Made by a program: the position numbers and the translations under genes. The notes under the pieces were generated by a model, which made no database searches, was not told the origin of the DNA, and was given only the letters and a program-made list of their open reading frames with translations. From a virus: 64,000 nucleotides of DNA. The stretch lies in the IMG/VR virus record IMGVR_UViG_3300046781_000054, positions 1 to 64,000 of that record; one strand, written 5' to 3'. The first letter of the stretch is position 1, and every line of letters starts with the position of its first letter. This document shows, in pieces, positions 5,618 to 12,886 of the stretch.

Positions 5618-7086
5618 ACGAATCGACAAGCAGCGGCGCTAGCGTCTCCCGTATCCGCGGTATCGCGAAGCTGCTCGAACAGGTCCGCCAGCTCGACTCC
5701 ACCGACGAGCCGTTCGAAGTCGAAGCCGAGGACGAGCTGCCGTTCGTGCAGCTCGGGCACTGGGTTGCGCTGTCGGGCGTGAGCGCCGGCGCCTTGGCGC
5801 TCTACTGGATGCTCGCCCTGCACCTGAACCGAACCCGTGGTGACCGGTACGTCTGGCCGACCACGGACATCCTCGCCCACATGCTCGGCTACTCCCGGGG
5901 CGACAAGATCAAGCGGTTCGTGGATGAGCTGGTTGACATCGGTGCGATCAGAGTTATCTCGGTCCCTGACCTGCGAGGGCCGCAGAAGCGAAACGTCTAT
6001 CGGCTTCGGCGTACTCCGCCCGAGGGATACACCGGTCTGGTCTCCCTCAAGGAGTTCTACGCCCAGCTGGATGAGGCGTACGAGCAGGAAACCGCAGGTG
6101 ATCCCGTGTCCCCCCAAACGGGGGGACACGTCCCCCCTCATTCGGGGGGTGACGTAGCACCCGAACCCGGGGGGCACGTACCCCCCCGGGCGGGGGCGGT
6201 AACTACAAGAACCTCTAACTACATGAACGAGAAGGACGCGCCTTCGGCGCGTAGCGCCGCTGACGGCCGTAGGCCTTCTACAGGTAGTAGAGGCAAAAAG
6301 GTCGAAAGCGGCGTTGCCGCGTCCAGCAAAACCACCCCTCCCCCCTCCACCACGACAGCCCCCACCAAGGCACAGACCAGCAGCAAGGCGAAGCACAGCC
6401 GCCAGCAGCTGGAGACCGCCCGGCAGGTGGCCGCCGCCTACCCCGAGCAGCTCGGCGTCCGCCTCGTGCCGGTCCTCACCGATGCGATCCTTGCTGCGCT
6501 GGCCGGCGACGTGCCCGGGGCGGAGCGGACCGTGGCCCAGCTCGCCGCCCGTATCCAGCAGCGGTGGAACCACCACGGCTACGCAACCGCCTTCTACCGG
6601 GGCGAGATCGAGCGTCCGATCGGTGCGGCGGTGGAGATGGTGCGGCCACTGAAAGCCACGGCCCGCTACGGCTGCGCGAATCCGCGCTGTGAGGTCGGTG
6701 TGGACGTCGACACGGGCGCGGACTGCCCCGTGTGCCCGCAGCGTCTGGCGGACCGTCAGCGGGCCCGTCAGCAGGGCGTGGAGGCGGTTCCCGGGCCACG
6801 CTCCGGAGAGTCCGGGCCGCTGAAGTGGGTGTGTGGGTCGCCGACGTGTCGGATGGCCGTCAAGGGGCCGCGCACCGAGTCGGGTCTGTGCCCGGGCTGC
6901 ATCGCCGAACTCGATCGGGCCGGCGCCCCCATCACCCAGGCGCCCCCGCCTGTACCGCAGCCGGTCGTCAGTGGGCCGGAGGACACCGGGGTGGACGAGG
7001 AGACCGCCCGGCTACGCGCGCGCTACGCCCGCCAGTACGGCAGCCCCGAGCAGGTTGAGGCGTACTGCACCGGCGCCCCGTTCTGA
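5614..7086 (+). CDS. Replication-initiator-like protein with internal iterons
   Basis: 490 residues. N-terminal winged helix (about 45-130: GALALYWMLALHLNRTRGD, DILAHMLGYSRGDKIKRFVD), a low-complexity linker (165-265) with repeated GGHVPP/GGDVAP units, a helical segment (265-340), then two zinc ribbons (CANPRCEVGVDVDTGADCPVC and CGSPTCRMA with CPGC). The linker DNA contains three G6-N6-C6 type repeats and an AT-rich direct repeat, resembling an origin inside the initiator gene as in lambda O. It overlaps the HNH gene upstream (ATGA) and shares its wHTH style. Direct replication function is inferred from this layout. Confidence 0.7.
   Translation: MNESTSSGASVSRIRGIAKLLEQVRQLDSTDEPFEVEAEDELPFVQLGHWVALSGVSAGALALYWMLALHLNRTRGDRYVWPTTDILAHMLGYSRGDKIKRFVDELVDIGAIRVISVPDLRGPQKRNVYRLRRTPPEGYTGLVSLKEFYAQLDEAYEQETAGDPVSPQTGGHVPPHSGGDVAPEPGGHVPPRAGAVTTRTSNYMNEKDAPSARSAADGRRPSTGSRGKKVESGVAASSKTTPPPSTTTAPTKAQTSSKAKHSRQQLETARQVAAAYPEQLGVRLVPVLTDAILAALAGDVPGAERTVAQLAARIQQRWNHHGYATAFYRGEIERPIGAAVEMVRPLKATARYGCANPRCEVGVDVDTGADCPVCPQRLADRQRARQQGVEAVPGPRSGESGPLKWVCGSPTCRMAVKGPRTESGLCPGCIAELDRAGAPITQAPPPVPQPVVSGPEDTGVDEETARLRARYARQYGSPEQVEAYCTGAPF
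6106..6223. other. Candidate replication origin: iterons and AT-rich repeats
   Basis: Three 18-bp units start at 6120 (GGGGGGACACGTCCCCCC), 6144 (degenerate, GGGGGGTGACGT core) and 6169 (GGGGGGCACGTACCCCCC), 24-25 bp apart. Position 6106-6129 is also a perfect 10-bp-arm palindrome. Just downstream TAACTACA occurs twice (6200-6207 and 6216-6223) in the least GC-rich stretch here. Iterons plus an unwinding element inside an initiator gene suggest a theta-type origin. Confidence 0.6.
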
Positions 7087-7099
7087 GAGCAGGAGACCC

Positions 7100-7606
7100 A
7101 TGGATCAGAAGACCACCCGCAAGGAAGCCCCCCAGATGAACCACGAACTGGCCGCCCGGGCAGACGAGCAGCAGAACACGGGTACCGACGCCGCCGTCCG
7201 CGACTACGTCCAGGCGCTCCTGCGCCAGTTCCGCGCCGACGAAGACGTCCGCCAGGCGGCCATCCGCAATCTGGAGAAGGCCGGTCGGCGCATCATTACG
7301 GGCGGGCAGACCGGCGTTGACGAATGGGAGATCAGGGACTGGCGCAGCGGCGAAATCCTTGCCACAGGGTCCGACGGCCTTGAGGGCTACGACGCCACCT
7401 GCGCGCGTCTGGACCCCAACGGCACCTGGATCCACGTCGAAAGCGTCCCCGGCGAGCCGACCGACGTGCCCCGTTCCGGCCTCCCGTCCAGCCTTGCCGA
7501 TGCGTTGCAGGACTGGCTGGGGTCGATGGGGACGCCTGATGAGGATGTCGCCCAGTTCGTGGGATGGGCCGTCGAAGAGGTTGCCCGTCATCGGGAAGAG
7601 GACTGA
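7100..7606 (+). CDS. Hypothetical protein, 168 aa
   Basis: The start MDQKTTRKEAPQ has AGGAG four bases upstream; MNHEL at residue 13 is an alternative. The first 60 residues are helical; the middle (EWEIRDWRSGEILATGSDGL) resembles a small beta sheet; the end is an acidic helix. It follows the replication initiator by 13 bases. No family recognised. Confidence 0.75.
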   Translation: MDQKTTRKEAPQMNHELAARADEQQNTGTDAAVRDYVQALLRQFRADEDVRQAAIRNLEKAGRRIITGGQTGVDEWEIRDWRSGEILATGSDGLEGYDATCARLDPNGTWIHVESVPGEPTDVPRSGLPSSLADALQDWLGSMGTPDEDVAQFVGWAVEEVARHREED

Positions 7607-7726
7607 CCCCTAGCGCCCTGCCGGCCCGTGCTGGTGGGGCGTTGGCATGTCACAGATCAGCGACACCTCTCGGCGTCCGCACCTCGTGGCCCGCATCATG
7701 CCCTTTACAGCCTCTGGGGGGACATC

Positions 7727-8107
7727 ATGCGCAGCCGTACCATCACCGCGACCATCCTGACCGTGCTCGCGCTCACCGCGACCGCCTGCACCAGCAGCGA
7801 CGGGGACGGCGGCGGGGGCGGGAAGCCGGCCAAGCCCACCGCGGCGGCGAGCAGTAGTACGTCGGCTGCCGCGACCCCCACCGTCGACGAAGTCACCGCA
7901 CGCAAAGCCTGCATCAGCGCCTGGCTGAAGATCCTCGACAAGCCCGGCGACCCCGACCCCGCCGACCAGCCGACCGTGTGCGAGCAAGTCCCCGGCCAGG
8001 CGGCCGCCATGTACGCCGAAGCCCTGAAGGAACGCAACGCGGCCAACCGCAAGGAGCTGGACGACTGCCTGGACGACCCGACGTGCACCGAGATGCCCAT
8101 CCCGTAA
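7727..8107 (+). CDS. Small putative lipoprotein, 126 aa
   Basis: A lipoprotein-type signal peptide: basic start MRSRT, a hydrophobic stretch TITATILTVLALTATA and a lipobox Cys at residue 21, followed by a Gly/Ser/Ala/Thr-rich linker and a helical domain with three more Cys. GGGGGGAC precedes the ATG; a longer in-frame reading has no ribosome site. A phage lipoprotein may act at the host surface, for example in superinfection exclusion or lysogenic conversion. No specific homologue recognised. Confidence 0.75.
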   Translation: MRSRTITATILTVLALTATACTSSDGDGGGGGKPAKPTAAASSSTSAAATPTVDEVTARKACISAWLKILDKPGDPDPADQPTVCEQVPGQAAAMYAEALKERNAANRKELDDCLDDPTCTEMPIP

Positions 8108-8111
8108 CGAG

Positions 8112-8276
8112 TCAGCCCTCGTACGGGGTCCATGGGCCGGGCGGTGTGGTCGATCTTTCGCCGCACCACCAGCAGTCGAACCAATCCAGGTAGAAAGTGG
8201 AATTCCAGAATCCGCCACGCTCTGCGAAGGCCACGCACTCGGTCCCGCACCAGCCGCACGTAAACACGAACTCCAC
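8112..8276 (-). CDS. Small Cys4 zinc-ribbon protein on the opposite strand
   Basis: A minus-strand gene among rightward genes, encoding about 54 residues with CGWCGTEC and CWWCGE separated by an aromatic segment (GGFWNSTFYLDWFD): a clear four-Cys ribbon. GGGGAGG is next to the GTG at 8276, and a second GTG at 8267 has better spacing, so the start is uncertain. It converges with the lipoprotein gene, four bases from its stop. Confidence 0.5.
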   Translation of the reverse strand: MEFVFTCGWCGTECVAFAERGGFWNSTFYLDWFDCWWCGERSTTPPGPWTPYEG

Positions 8277-8386
8277 GCCACGCCTCCCCTGACAGGCCCC
8301 CGTCACCCCGGCGTACAGGGTCCCGCGCCCGGGCGGGGCGCGGCAACAAGAGGGCATTGACGGTGGTGGCTGCCAGACTGCCGTCC

Positions 8387-8749
8387 ATGACCTCGTTCGG
8401 ACAGATCACCGTCACCGACCTCAACGGCTGGCAGGCCCGCGCCCTGCGCGTCCTCACCGACCTCCAGGACGCCGGCCTCAAGGCCAGCCGGGAACCGCTG
8501 GACTGGACGGCGACCCGCAACGGATCGCTGCAAGGCGTCATCCCACGCTGGCAGCCCCGCCTCACCGACAACGACCGGCGGGCCATCTTCGACGAATGGG
8601 TCCACGTCCTCGACGGCAGCGAGCCCCGGGAGACAGTGCGGTTCGAGGGCGGGACCCGGCTGACATCCGTCTTCGCGGTGCCGACGAACCGCGGCAAGGT
8701 GAAGGGATCCATCGTGGTCGACTTCGACGAGCCGGACGAGGACGCGTAG
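8387..8749 (+). CDS. Hypothetical protein, 120 aa, probably leaderless
   Basis: Starts MTSFGQITVTDLNGWQ and has mixed alpha/beta character with no Cys. There is no ribosome binding site; instead CAGACT lies seven bases before the ATG, as in leaderless actinobacterial transcripts. The next gene has nearly the same upstream sequence. It stands alone between two promoters. Function unknown. Confidence 0.7.
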   Translation: MTSFGQITVTDLNGWQARALRVLTDLQDAGLKASREPLDWTATRNGSLQGVIPRWQPRLTDNDRRAIFDEWVHVLDGSEPRETVRFEGGTRLTSVFAVPTNRGKVKGSIVVDFDEPDEDA

Positions 8750-8790
8750 TTGGGCGGCGGCCTGTCAGTGGCTCCTGGCAGACTCCCGTC

Positions 8791-9069
8791 ATGAACAAAC
8801 CGGCACAGTACTTCGCCGCCTGCACCCCGAACAGCCACCCGCACCCCGACGGCCGCGTCGAACACGGGTACTCCATCACCATCCTCGACCAGGACATGCA
8901 ACTGGTGACCAGCGTGAACCTCCCCGGGTGGGAGACGTTCCGGCCCGAGGAAGTCGACCAGCAGCTGGCCATCACGGGGTTCACCGTGTCCGACAGTACG
9001 AATCCGTGGGCGCCGGCCGGGCCTAGGTACATGGCGACCGTTCACGCTACGGGGGAACAGCCTTCGTGA
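8791..9069 (+). CDS. Hypothetical protein, 92 aa, probably leaderless
   Basis: Starts MNKPAQYFAACTPNSH. The core SITILDQDMQLVTSVNLPGW looks like a beta sheet. CAGACT ends six bases before the ATG and no ribosome binding site is seen. A hairpin terminator follows at 9160-9190. No family recognised. Confidence 0.7.
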   Translation: MNKPAQYFAACTPNSHPHPDGRVEHGYSITILDQDMQLVTSVNLPGWETFRPEEVDQQLAITGFTVSDSTNPWAPAGPRYMATVHATGEQPS

Positions 9070-9159
9070 TCGGTGTCAGTCTGTAGGTGCCCTGGCGACA
9101 GGGCGAGTCCGCGAAGCGCCCCCATGATCCGTTAGGCCGGGGAGGGGAGAAGCTGCCAG

Positions 9160-9190
9160 GCCCTCGGGAGGTCACTGCCCGGGGGCTTTC
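9160..9190 (+). terminator. Hairpin terminator after the gene at 8791
   Basis: GCCCTCGGG (9160-9168) pairs with CCCGGGGGC (9178-9186) over nine base pairs with one wobble, followed by TTTCT. It separates the 8791 gene from the regulated promoter at 9237. Confidence 0.65.
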
Positions 9191-9236
9191 TGGTGTCCAG
9201 GAGTGGGAGTTGGGGCGACAACTTCCCGCATCACCA

Positions 9237-9265
9237 TGGCTATGCAATGCGTTATGGGTTACAGT
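9237..9265 (+). promoter_or_regulatory. Regulated promoter, ATGCGTTATGG family, site 1
   Basis: TGGCTA (-35), a 17-bp spacer TGCAATGCGTTATGGGT, and TACAGT (-10), 34 bases before the start at 9299. The spacer is identical to the one at 30219-30235 and differs by one base from that at 24141-24157. The shared spacer is the probable operator. Confidence 0.8.
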
Positions 9266-9298
9266 GGAGCTACCGCCGCATCCACCAGGGGGAACCCA

Positions 9299-9559
9299 AT
9301 GACTACCGCTACCCAGCCCGCCGTCACCCTCACCAAGGACGCCGTCACCCTCTACGACATCGAGCAGGGTGTGGTCTGGGACCAGATGAGCCACCGCCAG
9401 ACCCTCGCAGAACTCGCGGGCAGCAAGAGCGTCGGCGACACCGTCCAGGAGTACGAGACCACGGATCGCAACGGGCACCCCATGCGGGTCGTCCTTCAGG
9501 TCGGCGCCGAGGCGTACTACTCCGAGGACCAGGGCGGCATCTACGAGTTCACCCTCTGA
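9299..9559 (+). CDS. Hypothetical protein, 86 aa, first gene after regulated promoter
   Basis: Starts MTTATQPAVTLTKDAV, with AGGGGG before the ATG. The C-terminal half is beta-rich (HPMRVVLQVGAEAYYSEDQG). It is expressed from the promoter at 9237-9265, a member of the five-site family, and is followed by a strong hairpin at 9575, so it may be expressed singly. This suggests a dedicated early or control role, but no function can be read from the sequence. Confidence 0.75.
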   Translation: MTTATQPAVTLTKDAVTLYDIEQGVVWDQMSHRQTLAELAGSKSVGDTVQEYETTDRNGHPMRVVLQVGAEAYYSEDQGGIYEFTL

Positions 9560-9574
9560 CCCCCACCCCTACTG

Positions 9575-9607
9575 CTGCCCCGGCCCACCCCTCCAGGGCC
9601 GGGGCAG
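9575..9607 (+). terminator. Perfect 12-bp hairpin after the gene at 9299
   Basis: CTGCCCCGGCCC, loop ACCCCTCCA, GGGCCGGGGCAG. No T-run follows. The loop is C-rich like those of the two-hairpin modules at 261-1861. Confidence 0.6.
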
Positions 9608-9686
9608 CCCCCTACCCGAACCCGGGGCAACACCCCGCCCGAACCACGGCAACCTGAACACCCCGACCCTCAACGGGAGTCGCCCC

Positions 9687-9929
9687 ATGACCGAACCGGC
9701 CACCATCGGCAACCTTCCCGCCTCCACCGCCCCACTCGCCGACGGCTACCCACACGTCCACGGCACCTGCCCCGCCTGCCACCACACCGCCCTGTTCCTC
9801 GGCGTCGGCGGCCACATCACCTGCGCCACCGACACCTGCCCCGACTCCGACGCCGCGGGCAGACTCCTCGACACTCCCGACGGCGAAGACGACGCCATCC
9901 ACGACTTCCAGCCCCCGGAGGCCCGATGA
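9687..9929 (+). CDS. Zinc-ribbon protein, 80 aa
   Basis: Contains CPACHH at residues 28-33 and ITCATDTCPD about 15 residues later, so a Cys4 or Cys3His ribbon is likely. It overlaps the next gene by ATGA (9926-9929), the first of a long chain of coupled small genes to 12878. It may be a nucleic-acid binding adaptor. No specific family. Confidence 0.7.
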   Translation: MTEPATIGNLPASTAPLADGYPHVHGTCPACHHTALFLGVGGHITCATDTCPDSDAAGRLLDTPDGEDDAIHDFQPPEAR

Positions 9930-10339
9930 TCCGCGAGGACAAGTTCCTGATCTCTCGCAAGCCGTTCGCCGTCAACCTCGACAGCTTCCGCCGACGAGAG
10001 CGGGAGCCCGGCAACAGCTGGGCCTGGTTCACCGTCGACGCCATCTGGTTCCGCGGGACCAAGGACCAGCCCGTCGCCTGCATCGGCGACCTCCACACCC
10101 TGATCGACGACCCCGAGCCAACCACCGCGCAGGAGTTCCTTGAGCGGTTCACCGACGGACGCTATGGCGGCAACTGCGAAGGACGATGGAACGGCACCGG
10201 CTACTGGGGAGCCGAAGACCTCGACATCCAGAGGCAGCACCTCGCCGTCCTGAAGCCGATGCTCGCCAACTACCCGGCCCGGCCCGACGGCTGGGACGGC
10301 TGGTGGACGTTCCAGACCCCGAAGGGGCGGCGCCCCTGA
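9926..10339 (+). CDS. Hypothetical protein, 137 aa
   Basis: A Trp/Phe-rich alpha/beta protein starting MIREDKFLISRKPFAV, with WAWFTVDAIWFRG and a C-terminal GWDGWWTFQTPKG. One Cys pair is too widely spaced for zinc. Coupled upstream by ATGA and downstream by TGATG. Function unknown. Confidence 0.75.
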   Translation: MIREDKFLISRKPFAVNLDSFRRREREPGNSWAWFTVDAIWFRGTKDQPVACIGDLHTLIDDPEPTTAQEFLERFTDGRYGGNCEGRWNGTGYWGAEDLDIQRQHLAVLKPMLANYPARPDGWDGWWTFQTPKGRRP

Positions 10340-10509
10340 TGCACGCCGGGATATCCGACCTGCTGTGGATGTTCTACGCCGTCATCGCCTGGCACGCCCT
10401 CTACGCCGGCGCTGCGGCCACGATCCTCGTCCTCGGCGTCACCGCGGTCGTGTACAGCGTCCGCCACCGCACGACACCCCGCCCAGACGACTACAGGGAG
10501 GCCGCATGA
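10339..10509 (+). CDS. Small single-span membrane protein, 56 aa
   Basis: One long hydrophobic segment (LLWMFYAVIAWHALYAGAAA and onward to about residue 40), then a basic and charged tail (RHRTTPRPDDYREAA), so the C-terminus is probably cytoplasmic. TGATG joins it to the gene upstream and ATGA to the gene downstream. Role unknown; small membrane proteins of temperate phages often act in exclusion. Confidence 0.65.
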   Translation: MHAGISDLLWMFYAVIAWHALYAGAAATILVLGVTAVVYSVRHRTTPRPDDYREAA

Positions 10510-10793
10510 CAGCGTCCGCCCAGCTCGCCCTGGACGTGCCGCTTCCCAAGCCGCCCCCACCGCATCCTCCGACGTACTGGGAGAACCGCGGCCCCCACGA
10601 CTGGCAGCCCGTCCTCATCGTCCTCCGCTACGGCAACACCCGCGGCATGCCCGACCCCGCGTTCCCTCACGTACGCACGAAGCCGTCCGCACCCCGCAAC
10701 GTCTGCATCGAACGCGCCGACGGTGAACGGCTCGTCGTCCCCGTCCGCACCCTCCGCCGAGAGAACCCCAACGCCGGAAGGACCAGCCCGTGA
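10506..10793 (+). CDS. Hypothetical protein, 95 aa
   Basis: Pro-rich head (PLPKPPPPHPPTYWENR) and a compact beta-rich body (QPVLIVLRYGNTRGMPDPAF). One Cys. Coupled at both ends (ATGA and GTGA). No family recognised. Confidence 0.7.
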   Translation: MTASAQLALDVPLPKPPPPHPPTYWENRGPHDWQPVLIVLRYGNTRGMPDPAFPHVRTKPSAPRNVCIERADGERLVVPVRTLRRENPNAGRTSP

Positions 10794-11014
10794 CACCCCC
10801 AGCTCGAGCAGCCGGCACGGGGCGAGACCGCATGCCCCACCCGCCCTCGCTGGATCCCGGCTTCGTGGCGACCGCGAGTGTCGACGCGATCCGGGCCCAG
10901 TACGAGCGGGCGCAGCGCACGGCAGACCTGTGGGACGACCGGGCGCGAGCCCTGTTCCTGCTGCTCTGCCAGCGCGAGGAGCAGACCACCCAGCCCGAGA
11001 GGACCAGCACGTGA
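10790..11014 (+). CDS. Hypothetical helical protein, 74 aa
   Basis: GTG start after AAGGACCAGCCC. Residues 25-65 form one long helix (VDAIRAQYERAQRTADLWDD), which may be a coiled coil. The junction sequence before the GTG is repeated before the next four GTG-start genes. Function unknown. Confidence 0.65.
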   Translation: MTPPARAAGTGRDRMPHPPSLDPGFVATASVDAIRAQYERAQRTADLWDDRARALFLLLCQREEQTTQPERTST

Positions 11015-11379
11015 CCGGCACGCACTACGGCAACGACCAGATGGGCGCCCCCACCCTGCACCGCGGCCGCCTCGAGAACTGTCCCGCCCCCGACCGCCAG
11101 GACATCCTCACCGACCAAGCCGAGGAAGACACCACCCCGTACTGCACCGGCGATCGGTGCGGAGACTGCGAAGCACCCGACCCTGGTGACACCTACGGCG
11201 AGACCGACTGCTGCGAAGCCACCTGTGGCTGCTGCCCCCGCGTCAACGAACACGGCAACTGCGCCCTTGCCCCCGGCTCGGAAGACAACTCCAAGTACTG
11301 CGACCAGCACGGTGAGGGCTGGCTGTCTCCGCTGAACGAGCGGGCGCAGCGCATGTACGACGTCCTCCGCAACGCCTAA
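11011..11379 (+). CDS. Cys-rich protein, 122 aa
   Basis: GTG start after GAGAGGACCAGCAC. Residues 47-80 hold a dense Cys cluster (CTGDRCGDCEAP, DCCEATCGCCPR) and a later CALAPG and YCDQHG, enough for two or more zinc sites. No signal peptide, so the cysteines are probably metal ligands rather than disulfides. Family not recognised. Confidence 0.7.
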   Translation: MTGTHYGNDQMGAPTLHRGRLENCPAPDRQDILTDQAEEDTTPYCTGDRCGDCEAPDPGDTYGETDCCEATCGCCPRVNEHGNCALAPGSEDNSKYCDQHGEGWLSPLNERAQRMYDVLRNA

Positions 11380-11396
11380 CCCGAGAGGACCAGCCC

Positions 11397-11897
11397 GTGA
11401 CCGAGCAGCACGAACCACCGACCCACTGCTTTATGTGCAGCCACCCCGTCGAAGCCCACGACCAGGACGCGGACGGCAACCGCCCCTGCCGCTCCCCCGG
11501 CCACCCCAAGGGCGTCCCGTGCGCCGACTGCCGTGCCCTGCTCACCTCCGAGTACCGCAAGCGCCTTCAGGACGAACGGGAACAGCCCGGCTTCGAGAAG
11601 GCATGGCACGCGTTCCTCATCACCCGCGACGACGCTAGTCAGGCGTTCGGGGAGCACGCGCCTGTGTTCTTCACCGATATTCACCAGTCCGCTCTGGCTT
11701 CCGCGTTCATCCACTTCCGGGCAGCGGTACTGAAGCCCCTGGCGGACCTCCACAGCCCCGTACAGCACATGGGGCAGACCTGGTGCCGTGAATGCTCCGT
11801 CCAACGCTCTACGGGCCCGCACAGCGAGGAGTGGGTGGCGTACATCCCGCACCCCTGCCCCACCATCGACGCGCTCACCGAGAGGCTCCGCCCGTGA
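11397..11897 (+). CDS. Zinc-finger-containing hypothetical protein, 166 aa
   Basis: GTG start after GAGAGGACCAGCCC. The head CFMCSHPVEAHDQDADGN followed by CRSPGHPKGVPCADCRALL resembles small phage zinc ribbons; another CRECS lies near residue 132. The middle is helical. It is linked to the HIT gene by a GTGA overlap. The family-like N-terminus suggests nucleic-acid binding; not proven. Confidence 0.7.
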   Translation: MTEQHEPPTHCFMCSHPVEAHDQDADGNRPCRSPGHPKGVPCADCRALLTSEYRKRLQDEREQPGFEKAWHAFLITRDDASQAFGEHAPVFFTDIHQSALASAFIHFRAAVLKPLADLHSPVQHMGQTWCRECSVQRSTGPHSEEWVAYIPHPCPTIDALTERLRP

Positions 11898-12262
11898 CCG
11901 AACAGCCGTGCCCGTTCTGCGAGATCAACGTAGGGCACCTCCCCGCCACGTTCGTCGACGAGTGGTGCGACGCCTTCGCAATCGTCCCGATCAACCCCGT
12001 TGTCGACGGACACGTCCTCGTGATCCCGAAGACGCACACCCCCGACTTCGGCCACGACCCGGACGTGACCGCGGCCACGATGAAGCGCGCCGCCCAGTTG
12101 GCGCAGAAGTCGGACCAGCCCATGAACCTGATCACCAGTCGCGGTCGGGAGGCGACACAGTCCGTGTTCCATCTCCACGTGCACCTCGTTCCCCGCGCGG
12201 AGAACGACGGGCTGGCCCTGCCCTGGTACAGCGGCAAGCACTCGAAGAGGAGCAGCGCGTGA
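11894..12262 (+). CDS. HIT-family nucleotide hydrolase-like protein
   Basis: 122 residues from a GTG that overlaps the upstream stop. The head CPFCEINVG supplies a zinc pair, as in many HIT proteins; the core has VPINPVVDGHVLVIPKTHTP and the histidine triad HLHVHLVPR near the C-terminus. The family hydrolyses nucleoside phosphoramidates, dinucleoside polyphosphates or transfers nucleotides. Length and motif order are complete, so it is probably active. In a phage it may adjust nucleotide signals such as AppppA; substrate unknown. Confidence 0.88.
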   Translation: MTEQPCPFCEINVGHLPATFVDEWCDAFAIVPINPVVDGHVLVIPKTHTPDFGHDPDVTAATMKRAAQLAQKSDQPMNLITSRGREATQSVFHLHVHLVPRAENDGLALPWYSGKHSKRSSA

Positions 12263-12666
12263 CCGAGCAACTGCCTGAGACGACGCTGCTGGTCTGGTAC
12301 TGCGGACGATGCCGCAAGTCCTGCAAGGTCCAGCCGCCGGACGCCGAGCAGATCGCCTGCACGTGCGACACCCCCGTACCGAGCCTGCGCCCCACCCGTA
12401 TGACCGTCATGCACGCCCCGAAGCGGCGACCGGTACGGGCCATCAGCGACGAGGAAGGCAGGCTGCGGGCGCTCGGCCGGAAGGGCACACGCGTCCGCGT
12501 CACGTACGAAGGCGAGATCGCGGACGCCTGGGAGTGGTCCAACGGCATCTCCCGCGGCCTCGACTTTGTGGTCAAGTCACCCGACGGGCGCACCCACACC
12601 GTCAACGGCAGCCAGCCCGGCCTACGCATTGAAGCTATCCCGGCCGACGAGGAACCTGCGGAGTGA
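12259..12666 (+). CDS. Zinc-ribbon plus SH3-like hypothetical protein, 135 aa
   Basis: GTG start after GAGGAGCAGCGC. The N-terminus holds CGRCRKSCKVQ and ACTCDTP, a likely zinc ribbon. Residues 75-130 (GTRVRVTYEGEIADAWEWSN, HTVNGSQPGLRIEAI) look like a small beta barrel. Linked by GTGA at both ends. Function unknown. Confidence 0.7.
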   Translation: MTEQLPETTLLVWYCGRCRKSCKVQPPDAEQIACTCDTPVPSLRPTRMTVMHAPKRRPVRAISDEEGRLRALGRKGTRVRVTYEGEIADAWEWSNGISRGLDFVVKSPDGRTHTVNGSQPGLRIEAIPADEEPAE

Positions 12667-12878
12667 GGCGCCCGATCCGGAAGCGGGACCTGCAGGCCCG
12701 CATCGAGCGCCTGGAGAAGGCTCTCGGTACGCCGCTCCCCGCCCCGCTGCCGGGCCAGCAGACCATTCCCCTCCCCACCATCGGCCACCACGTGTACGAA
12801 GGCTCAGGCGGCGACTGTGAAGCCGAGTTCTTCGCCATCCCGTGCGGCCAACCCCGCGACGCCCACCACCACCCGTAG
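12663..12878 (+). CDS. Small coiled-coil protein, 71 aa
   Basis: GTG start overlapping the upstream stop. The head RKRDLQARIERLEKALGTPL is a short coiled coil; the rest is Pro-rich and ends with CGQPRDAHHHP, where Cys and His might bind metal. The next gene starts nine bases after its stop, with TAGGAG. No family recognised. Confidence 0.6.
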   Translation: MRRPIRKRDLQARIERLEKALGTPLPAPLPGQQTIPLPTIGHHVYEGSGGDCEAEFFAIPCGQPRDAHHHP

Positions 12879-12886
12879 GAGTAGCT

